In this document: positions 55,236-64,000 of the stretch, piece after piece | How the letters are laid out: every line of letters starts with the position of its first letter | How positions within the stretch are numbered: the stretch's first letter is position 1 | Assembly: GCA_001600455.1 (NCBI GenBank) | Contig: BCKC01000005.1 | Location: 3,534,001 to 3,598,000, forward strand | Origin: Endocalyx cinctus | Taxonomy: Eukaryota; Ascomycota; Sordariomycetes; Amphisphaeriales; Apiosporaceae | Reading direction: 5' to 3' | DNA: 64,000 nucleotides | Notes under the pieces: model-generated | Told to the model about the DNA's origin: nothing | Databases searched by the model: none | What the model saw: the letters and a program-made list of their open reading frames with translations, nothing else | Program-made: the position numbers and the translations under genes

Positions 55236-57185
55236 ATGGAGGAAGATGAATCGGTGACGAGTCCGGCTAAGCCTGAGACCGGCGACGCTAGCGAAACCGG
55301 CGAACCTAGCGGAGGCAGCCCCAAGACGACTACTGTGACGTATAATGTCCAGAATCCTGCCGTAACTTATGGAGGCCTCAACCCAGAAATCGAGGAGAAT
55401 GTTATTATTCTCAAGAACGCTAGTGCCGGTCGCCCAAATCATTCACCGGATCAGTACAATACTTTTGGCCCTAGCAGCAGCCGAGCAGGAGACGAAGCAC
55501 CGTCGCGAACCGAGAACGTCTCAGTTAGTACTAGCAGCAGCGAAGGTTTGTCCATGTCTTACGAGGATTGTATCAGTTGGTAATTGATTATGTACCAGCC
55601 GTTACGTAATTTTGGTCTTAGACTGACTGGACGTATTCGCCAGAAACGTGCTCTAACAGCGTTGATCTATCTTCCGACCATGATACGAGCAAAGAGATCA
55701 AATCCGACGGGCCCGATAGACCTGTCCGGCCCAATAGACTCCTGACCCTGCCGGCCGAACTGATCGACACGATACTATCACATCTCTCGGCGCCTGATCT
55801 TGCAAGTATCTCCGGCCTATGCAGAAAGCTTCGTCAGCACGCCCACGTTGAGCTTCACTGGCAGCGTCACGTTTTGTCAAATTTACCCGGGAACCAGATT
55901 TCGTCACCTAATCCGTGCCCCAGCTGGCGCGAGCTCTATATTTCGCACGATCTTCAATGGTTTTTGACCAAAAACAAGATATGGTTCTGCGATCGAGAGA
56001 TGACGGGTCAAATGATCATTGTGCGGTACGACCAAAGGCGCGGCTGTATCGAAGGGTATCAGGTGCTAGCTACACGAAAGAGGAACGGTAGTGAACCGTG
56101 GCTTCATAACCCCAGAGTTCATATTCATTACTTTGAACCGGAGGTCAAATTGCACCTAGATAAACCTATAGTTCAGTTCAACATTGGCTGTGTGGAGAAC
56201 TTGGCCCGTAACATGCGTATAGTAAGCGGTGGAGCGACTTCGAGATTTCCGCGAGAGTCCTTCGCGGAGCGACCAATGCGGTACAACCAGGGTTCGGATC
56301 CTCGTCTGTGCAATTTCTTACTAGCTAAGCCACTTCCTCGCGAGGATTTAGAAAAGCGTTTGTCGAACGAATATCCGTACGGTAACGTGTGGCCGCCTCC
56401 CCGCATCCCGGCGCATCATCGTGTTATTGCTCACTCGACCGCCCACGGACCTGTGTCAACTACGATCAACCAAGCCAGATTGGCGTCTACCTTGTGGACA
56501 CCTAAGTCACGAGCAGAAGCATCGGATCAAACCTTCCGTATTCGCCAATGGATGGAAGTAAACCAATCAGGTTTCGGGGTGCATTTCGGCGAGGAGGTGA
56601 TGACCTACTCAACATTAGATCCCGCTCTGTATACGCCGACGGCCGAAAAGCCTTGGAGAGGTATATGGGTAGGGGATTACAGCGGTCACGGCTGTGAATT
56701 TTTGCTAATGCATCAACCGGATACGGAAGACGACGATACTAGAACACCGTTGGAGCGGCTAGAGGGAGAGACAGAAGAGGAGTTTGAAGCGCGCTTCGTA
56801 AAGGAACGGGTACACCGGGGAAGGCTGGAAGCCATCAAGCTCACGGGAGATGCCAACGTACCTAGAGGAGAATTTACTTTCGTCTCAGATGATCTTGGAC
56901 CCGGGGGATATGTTGGCACCGCGGTTGAACCACCGTTTGAAGGAGTTCGTATGGTGAAGAGCAAAGGACATATCGCTTCATTAGGTTTCAACGATGGTAA
57001 GATCAACCCAACCCCGAGAAGACGATATGAGCGACGGATTGTTAACTTGTTGGTTCACAGATAATTACATCGACTCTCATTTGTTGCTCTTGTCGTATAA
57101 CCGTCTCGCACAATACTGGGTCGAGTTCGGCCATATCAGTTATTTCGAGAGAGTCGACATTGATCGGTTCCTATTACCTACTTAG
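55236..57185 (+). CDS. F-box protein, FBXO31-like
   Basis: There are three exons, 55236-55545, 55644-56996 and 57061-57185, giving 595 residues. The first intron uses GTTTGT and CGCCAG with a CTGAC branch point; the second uses GTAAGA and CACAG. The first 130 residues are low complexity. The F-box starts near residue 135 (RLLTLPAELIDTILSHLSAPDLASI), with the following helix in LCRKLRQHAHVELHW. The substrate-side domain includes PWRGIWVGDYSGHGCEFLLMHQ, the signature of the FBXO31 group, and later LEAIKLTGDANVPRGEFTFVSDD. The C terminus, past the last intron, is LAQYWVEFGHISYFERVDIDRF. It should act as the substrate receptor of an SCF (Skp1-Cullin-F-box) ubiquitin ligase. The substrate is unknown. 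Confidence 0.93.
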
Positions 57186-58262
57186 AAATAAATGAGATAG
57201 ATATAAGTTTATGTCTATGTCCGCATTCTAGTTTAATGTATATACGGCATCCAGAAAAAATCTTGATCTATGATTATTTTCTATTTTTCCATTTATCCAC
57301 CTACTATGTTTTGTTTACCTACCTACTGTACTTCTTCTATCTTGATTTTGGGGGCGATTTAAAAAAGTACTTACTTCTGGTATGCATGCGAAATAATCTT
57401 GTATGTAAATAATGACGTAATTTTTTCAATATAATCTTAATTAATACATATTACATACTGTAAATATGATAAATAAACTTAATTATGTCGTCAAAAGTCG
57501 TGACACGCATATTTTCTATTCGTAACCATGAATCATTCTAATCCGGTATGTCCTCGTGTTTGGGCTGGTACTCTGTCTGTCAGTCTGTATGATTGATCTA
57601 CGTGTACGGAGTACTTCGTATATTCGATCGTATTAAATCAATAATCATTTAGCGGTGGTCAAAGCTTTACCGAGGCAGTTAGCTCTCCATGTATTTTAAT
57701 ATAGCGCAGCAGCGCAGGGCCTTCTGTACACACGACGTCATGTATCATGCAGAGTTTCAATCTATACATCTTTTTTTGTCTCTTCACTATTGACATCCAT
57801 AAGATATTTCTTTGTAAGTTAAAGATTGATTATATGATAAATACTTGTGATTTTTTATAAGAGATCCTCGTGTTTAGATTGTTCATTCTAAATTATTGAT
57901 TGGCTTCTTTGAGACCCAACATTTTCACATTAGTGCTCCACATCACCCAACATCTTTCCTCTGACTCGGGGATATGGTTAGATGAAAATTTTGCGAGTGA
58001 ATCTATATTATTTTCCCGGAGAGGTACTTGCATTCTAATTAAATTAAATTTTGATTGTATATCTTGCAGGCTTCTATATTCATTTAAACCCTGTCAAGCT
58101 TATATATTCCCGCTTTACGGAGTGAGGGATAGGGGGGAAACAAAGGAAGGGATCCACAAGCGTTAGGATCGTGTTGATACCACAATATCAAGTCAGCAAT
58201 ACCCCAGACATCTAGTCTCTTGGTCATCCGAGATATATATCTACGAATCAGCACATCAAACA
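57186..58262. other. Intergenic
   Basis: A 1.1 kb AT-rich spacer between two plus-strand genes. It contains the 3' flank of the F-box gene and the promoter of the next. Nothing else is recognised. Confidence 0.55.
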
Positions 58263-59623
58263 ATGGCAGACAAATATATCATCCGCGTGACAGCGGGCTC
58301 CGACTACGACATCGACAAGCACGTCGTAGTGCCTGTCAACACGTCAACGCCCGTCAAGATCAGCAACGAGTTTGCGGATGTGGATGTCAACGTCCGGGTC
58401 CAGAATTATACGGGCTTGCCGAGGGGATCGCCCTCCACGTCCCCTTACTTCGAGCTGGAGCCCCACCTCACAAACGGCGATCAGTACAGCATCGCGCTGC
58501 GATGGACTCCTAAGAAGGCCGAAAAGAAGAAGTCTTCAGCGGAGACTGAGCCTAAAGCTGTTGATGACGATGATGAAGCCGACGAAGAAGAGAATGGAAT
58601 ATCGGCTCACGACCTGCAATTCGGAAATGATTTCGACCACCCCATCCGCGACCGCCTTCCTCCGGGGTTCAGCTACGCCATGAACATCGTCAAGTGGTGG
58701 ATCGACCCGGGTCTCGACGGCGACGCCTACGCGGACCGACCGCACCTGTACGGACCGGTCTTGTCGTCCTTCGGCGCCCTGTACGTCGGCGAGGGCACCG
58801 TGTCGGACGAGAAAGGAGGCCTCTTCATCGAGGAGGGCGGGGACGAGAAGGGCGTGAGCTGGCGTCGCGACATTTCCTGTCCCGACGACGCCAAGGCCCG
58901 CAAGAAGTGGGCGCTCACGGCCCAGAATAAAGACCGCTGGCGGTTCGAGTACGGTCGCACGTACTGCTTAGACTTCTTTAACCCTTACCTCGATTTCAAC
59001 GAGTTCGCCCTGCGGTTGCCGGGCTTTACCCTCCCTATTATGAAATATTGGGATGGTCAACCTTTAAGGTAAGACTTTACCGTCTCTTTTATTTGACACG
59101 ATGATTCTTGAGTTATATGTACTTGTTAACAGGAATCATTTATCGCTTTTTCTGTTCTTTTTTTTTTATCCCAACTCCCCACCCCTCTTTCCCCCCCAAT
59201 CATCTTTTTTTGCAAATGAAACCCCGTTTCTTATCCGTACTTCTTTTGCCTGTTTCGCGCAACCGGCAAAATTCGATTTTCTCTAGGGACGGTGACGGTT
59301 CTTCTTCTTCCGCGGAGGGAAGGCCGAAAAAGAAGCGCTCACACGCTCTTAGATACGTACTGCGGAACCGGTCCACGGCCGAGACGTATCTCGTCGTCGT
59401 CTTCACCCTCTACCTCCGAGAGGACGTAAACGAGGACGGCTCGCTGAAGCCGGCCGCGCTCGCTTCGCACCGGATCGCTGGCGCGGACGCGGCGCCGGAA
59501 TCCGAGGATGGTGAGAAGGACGGCGGGGACGGTACCGATGAGAATTACGAGGAGGCGAGGAAGCATTTTGAGAAGTTGGATGTTGGGAAGGATGAGAAGG
59601 ATGGTGGTGATGATGTTGATTAG
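58263..59623 (+). CDS. UPF0590 / DUF1769 family protein
   Basis: There are two exons, 58263-59068 and 59287-59623, giving 380 residues; the intron has GTAAGA and TCTCTAG and splits an Arg codon. Family features are the N-terminal YIIRVTAGSDYD, the Asn/Tyr-rich VRVQNYTGLPRGSP, FGNDFDHPIRDRLPPGF, the KWWIDPGLDGD segment with HLYGP, the cysteine-containing YCLDFFNPYLDFNEFALRLPGF, and the C-terminal LRYVLRNRSTAETYLVVVFTL. An acidic insert lies near residues 100-118 and the C terminus is acidic. This fungal family is widespread and its biochemical role is undefined. Nuclear and cytoplasmic localisation reported for yeast relatives does not settle function. Confidence 0.9.
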
Positions 59624-60616
59624 GGGTTATGGGGATAGGGGCATGCTGAGATTCTGCGATCAGTAGACCTGTGAATTTAGAGAATCCCATGATAATATTA
59701 TCAAAACTTTAGAGCATATGAACATAATCTTATAATACTGAAGTTAAGTAATATATTTTTTCCAGCTATAGAATATTCCTGGTGCGGACAACATTATTCA
59801 CGATTGACGACGTCGAATATGCTACGGACGACTATCCCATTACCTACATGGCTTCTTTTTTAAGTGATGTCTTCGGGGTTTTTAATCTTAACTCCTCGAA
59901 ATGACGTTCTGTCCCTTTTCATCACCCAAATCAGTCCCCGCGAAGTAATGAACCACTCGAACTGCTCCGCCCGATTCTCCAAACTAACCTAATACAAAAT
60001 CGGAGAGGCAGGTAACCGCATCGCATCTGAGCCTCATTCTCGGGTCGTACGAAAAGTCTGTCCGTTCGGATAGCTGAAGTATCGGGATACTCGATAATAC
60101 GGCATAGTCGGCTGTAGTTGATATTTTCTACTGGCACTAGATACGAGGCGAAATCTTGGTGGAAGAGGGGGGCTGTCGAGCCAACATCCTCCTATATACA
60201 TATTCGATTAATTTCTGCGAGTCAGCTGTGTCGCGAAATGCGCGGAGAATAACAACATTTACGCCAATGCGGAAAATTCGTGGTCTCCGCGGTTTATGGT
60301 GCACCGTTCGAGCCAAGTCCTATGGCTATTAACATAGACGAAAATAATCTATGGGAATAGCATACGGAATATCAATATTGCCTCATGCGCAACGGTCTGA
60401 ATTTCGAAATCTGTATCGCGACGTGTGTAACGGTAAGTTACTGTGGTGGTGTAGAGTCGCGGATGCACGGATCACCTGGCGCACATATCTCGGGCAAAGC
60501 TGACCTGCCAGCCTGCATATGTACCTTCATTGTTGGGCGCGAAGCCTTGCTCATTCTTGCCATCAGGAAAAGAAAAGTTTAGAAAATCCCTCGCCTTGAG
60601 ACAGGAGTATGCATCA
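59624..60616. other. Intergenic
   Basis: A 1.0 kb spacer between two plus-strand genes. The HET ORF stays open upstream of its first ATG (60617) back to about 60530 but has no earlier ATG. No other gene is seen. Confidence 0.5.
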
Positions 60617-63125
60617 ATGGAACCAACATCGCGTCTAGATCCATCCCGCGACGCCATTCGCGCCGCATACACCGCACATTTACGTCCTCCGTTGTCAGGC
60701 CAGAGGATCGCATTCGACTTCGAATGGGACGAAGCGTACGCGACGCACCAACCCGGCAGTGGAGGTGGCCCAGCTACAATCCGGTACTTGAGTGCGGACG
60801 AGCGTCGCGAGAAGCTGCGGGGGACCTGTCGGTCTTTGTACGACGCCGCGGCAGACGCGGGTTCGCATGTCGAGAAGCTCGAGGACGTGTTTTCGACGCT
60901 GTTATTTTGCCAGTGGCACCCGGCGAGTCTGTCGATGGATAACGTCGTTGAATATATCCTAGCCGTTCTGCGGCGGCTCCCCCGGACGCCTGTGCCGCTC
61001 CCCTATGCATTGGACACTCTTCCGTCTGGCTATTTTTCCGGCGAGGACAAGACGTGGGATGCTTTGGAGGTGGTGACCATGGTCCCTCGGAACCTCGTGC
61101 ATTTCATTGCGTACCAGCTGATATCGTATGCCGAAGGGGGATTTATGCCCATGGCTCTGCAGGAATGCTTAAACCACGTGGGTGAGCTGATCCATCAATG
61201 TGTTGACAGCGCCGCCGAAGCCGGAGACCCGGGTATATGGCTCGTGGTTAGGTGCTATCTGTGGTCCTTCTGGCAGCGATCCCGGATGCTATATACCTAC
61301 TTCATCGTTACGCGGTATTTACGAACGGGATTTGTCGAAGGCAGCGACGTATACCAATGGATGCGCAATTACAAGCTGTCTGAGGGGCTGTCCCTCAGGG
61401 CTTTGACCGAGCAGGCCGCCATGTCGGTGAAACCGCCCAAGTTGTGTGGCTGGAAGTTCGAGCTTCTCCGGGCAGACGCGAACTGCCTGGGCTTCGATTT
61501 TCGCTCCCTGTTCCGTCGTTTCGATCAAGGTTTCGGCGCCCTGCAGACAAATTGCCATCCTGGCTCTACGGCGGCCTGCTCTGGAGTGCACTGGCAAGAA
61601 TGCCTTAGATTCAGCCGTACTAAAGATGCGGATCAGACCATGCATGATCCCGCGGTCGAACATTCATGCCTTGGAGAGCCCAAGGTGGTTTGGGACGAGG
61701 CATCGTATCGCAGCATAGACGGCGCTAGAGCAGTGTCAATCTCCGAGTCGACTGGTGATACCTTGAAATATTGCAAAGCCTCAGATCGGACTCTTGCATT
61801 TTCACATGTGTGGAGCCACGGACAGGGGAGCCGGCCACATAAGGGCATAAACAAATGCCTCCATACGCGATATATAGAGCTGGCGAGACAATTGGGGTGT
61901 GATAGTTACTGGATTGACTCGACTTGCATGTGAGCTTACCGGTTCTAGCTATCCTTTTGCTCCAACCCGTGACTGAATCATCTACAGACCAGATCTCGAT
62001 GACCTGAGGCAAGAAGCCATAAGCCACATAAACGGTGTTTTTTACAGGAGCAAGTGCGTATTGGTATGTGACAAAGACATAATGGCTCCCGATTTTGACA
62101 GCTTGAGCACCCAATGTCATGAAACACTTATAGCCGGCGTTCTACTCAGCGACTGGAATGTTCGAGCTTGGACAATGCTCGAGGCTTTGAAAGGCCGCGA
62201 GCACGTAAAGCTTCTCTGCGGAGGCAACAGGATCGTCGGCTTCAAGGAGCTTCTCGAGCACGTATGTAGACAGGGCTGTATTGATCTCGCCGCCTTCGCC
62301 ATACTGTTGCCGCACATGCTCCCGTCGCAAATAGAGGGAAGGGTGAAAGGGCCCGTCCTGGAGGAAGTAGCGCCAAATGACATCCCCTTAGAAACCATAG
62401 GATCGTGGTTGAGTCACCGACCGGCTAGTCGAGTGGAGGATGGCGTGACGATATGGAGTCTCTGCCTGAATCAACATAAAACCCGAGTAAAGGACGCCGT
62501 CGAGTTCTGGAGGCAACAGAAGACAGTAAATTCCGGCTTCTTACTCTCAAGTTCGGATAGGCTCTCCTCCGTGACCGGCCTCACGTGGGCGCCGAGCTCG
62601 CCGTTTGCACTGCCAAAGGAGCAAGATACTCCCGAAGCGCAAGATCCCGAAAGAAGCATCGACTTGTTCCACCGGCCTTTCGGGAGTGCAGATACGGCGA
62701 CTCTCTCCGTGCTTCCGGAAGGGCTCTGGGGTCAGTGGTGGGTATGTAGCTACGATTTTGGGGCCATCGCTACGATTGGTAAAGCGTGCCGTCTAGTAGT
62801 CTCCAAGTCTCACCGACGAACCCATCTTGAATTCCGTAAGATCCGAGAAAAGTTTAATATGGAAAATCGGCATGTTGCGCTCTTGAGGCCGGTCTCCTCG
62901 AGGGTCTACACTAGGTATGACAGTCCAACGACGACGCCAAGCGTGACCAGGTCAGGCGTCCTGGTGGCAGTGTGCGATTCCGACTACGGAGAAAGAAGAT
63001 TGTCTACTAAGTCCCTTTCAGGAGATCGGCGCTCGCACAAGTGGATTTGGAAAGGCGTATACGAGTGGCCTGACAGTATTCCCATGCCGAAATTCGATAA
63101 AGTTCCAGAGTTCTGGATTGGTTGA
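60617..63125 (+). CDS. HET-domain protein (heterokaryon incompatibility type)
   Basis: There are two exons, 60617-61929 and 61988-63125, giving 816 residues; the 58-base intron uses GTGAGC and CTACAG and splits the Ile codon in STCIPD. The HET domain starts near residue 394: FSHVWSHGQG, then NKCLHTRYIELA, DSYWIDSTCIPDL, REAISHINGVF and VLVCDKD. The motifs are well kept. In fungi HET domains trigger cell death in non-self recognition. The 390 residues upstream and the 350 downstream have no domain I recognise; the C-terminal part has Trp-rich patches (GQWWVCSYDFG, HKWIWKGVYEW). HET genes are often polymorphic and multicopy. No NACHT or STAND module is visible. Confidence 0.9.
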
Positions 63126-63643
63126 AAATTGGTGAGCCATGGGGAATGATAAAGATCTCGAATGCTCCACCGCACTTAACCCGTGTGATATAATATGATC
63201 GCCCGGGGACCTTGCCTTCCTAAAGGTCCTGTACATGCATACAGTCCCATTAATCATGAACTCTAGGCCAATAGATATCAAGCTCCTAGCCTGCCTCTCT
63301 GGTTCGCGCCCTCCTCCATTAGTTTGCCTCGCTGGGAATTACCCCGCTTGTCTCCACAAGTTCACGGCAGAGCCTCGTCAGGCAAGCAGGCTGTATCATA
63401 ATACAAATCACGGATACCTTAATCGAGAATACCTGTTGCAAAGGTACGACGTGCTCCACAGACAATTAGTTGTCCTGAATTCCGCCTCGTACGATCAATC
63501 CATCGTCGTCTTGAATAGTTCAAGCATCGATATAAAGTCATCGACTATTCCTTTTTACTTTTTCATGCCTTTGTTCATCCAGAGCTCTATCAGGCAAATT
63601 TCTCACCTTCGCCTTCGAAGAGGTATCTTTTGAAGTTGTCAGC
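63126..63643. other. Spacer between HET gene and the last ORF
   Basis: A 518-base spacer with no gene. Both flanking ORFs are on the plus strand. A short plus-strand ORF (63235-63633) ends just before the last gene and shows no domain. Confidence 0.5.
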
Positions 63644-64000
63644 ATGTCGTCCGAACTTTTCGAGTCTTCTTCACCAGCCAGCTACGGGTCTCTAGGACTG
63701 CCGGCGATAGTCCTCAATGCCCCATTACCAACGATCGTTGCGGAATGGGCAGCCATTATCCCGCTCGTCACGCATCTCGCGACCCCGCGAGAAGACCATA
63801 CCACTACCGGCGACGTCGCACTGTCAGGCAGGCTTCGCATTGATTTATTCCCCAGGCTCGGTATCCTATATAGCTACTTCAAGTTACTGAGCAAAAGCAC
63901 TGTTTTCCTCGACCAAGTGAGCACGAGGGGTGGTTCGAATCGGATCGTGTACGATGTATCGTGGGGGAGCGTGTTCCCTTGCGCAAACGGCGGCGCCAGC
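63644..64000 (+). CDS. Unrecognised protein, 5' part only (runs off window)
   Basis: An ATG at 63644 opens a frame of 119 codons with no stop before the window ends. Codon use is GC-rich at third positions, like the genes nearby. The start is Ser-rich (SSELFESSSPASYGS), then a mixed sequence including LPTIVAEWAAIIPLVTHLA and LRIDLFPRLGILYSYFKLL. I recognise no domain. It lies directly downstream of a HET gene, so a function in the same response is possible but unproven. An intron could lie near the right edge. Confidence 0.6.
   Translation, partial: MSSELFESSSPASYGSLGLPAIVLNAPLPTIVAEWAAIIPLVTHLATPREDHTTTGDVALSGRLRIDLFPRLGILYSYFKLLSKSTVFLDQVSTRGGSNRIVYDVSWGSVFPCANGGAS

Noticed and set aside
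1..64000. CRISPR array or bacterial operon structure
   Set aside because: Spliced genes with fungal signatures throughout; tandem repeats are coding minisatellites or microsatellites without spacers.

Overview
The window is nuclear DNA of a filamentous ascomycete (Pezizomycotina, most likely Sordariomycetes). This rests on short GT-AG introns with CTAAY or CTGAC branch points, GC-rich exons set in AT-rich spacers, a HET-domain protein, a fungal DHA1 transporter, a fungal Myb protein and dispersed TACCTAGGTA low-complexity motifs. No virus, plasmid, CRISPR array, rRNA gene or convincing tRNA gene was found.

Layout. 1-1560 (+) is the 3' part of an MFS sugar transporter. 5290-6542 (+) is a two-repeat Myb/SANT protein. 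7571-9091 (-) is COX10 (heme A synthesis) and 9738-11494 (-) is an NCS1/Fur-type permease. 14017-15329 (+) is a transaldolase that converges on MSH6 (15773-19688, -). Next come an FAD monooxygenase (20329-21591, -), an unrecognised repeat-flanked protein (22120-23883, -) and a ten-exon cytochrome b2 / L-lactate dehydrogenase (24655-27178, -). A dead sugar-transporter gene (27918-28652, +) is followed by a gene-poor stretch. 31995-34122 (+) is a DHA1 drug transporter that converges on a cytochrome P450 (34689-36613, -). 40972-42664 (+) is an ammonium transporter. 46268-47992 (+) is an alpha/beta hydrolase that converges on a small cupin gene (48479-49804, -). 55236-57185 (+) is an FBXO31-like F-box protein, 58263-59623 (+) a UPF0590/DUF1769 protein, 60617-63125 (+) a HET-domain protein, and 63644 to the window end (+) the start of an unknown ORF.

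How the genes relate. Most are unrelated housekeeping or accessory genes, not one pathway. Two are mitochondrial (COX10, cytochrome b2), several are plasma-membrane importers or exporters, and MSH6 is a mismatch-repair gene with an MluI-box-like site upstream. No secondary-metabolite backbone enzyme is present, so the P450, FAD monooxygenase and DHA1 pump are not called a biosynthetic cluster.

The points most worth a second look are: a probable GC-AG intron with a competing in-frame GT donor in the cupin gene; alternative in-frame acceptors in MSH6; the repeat-flanked protein at 22-24 kb, which may be a degenerate Ulp1-like fold; the sugar-transporter relic read in one frame through four stops; and the HET gene with an unrecognised neighbour at the right edge. 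Exon coordinates were derived by hand from splice signals, reading phase and family conservation.
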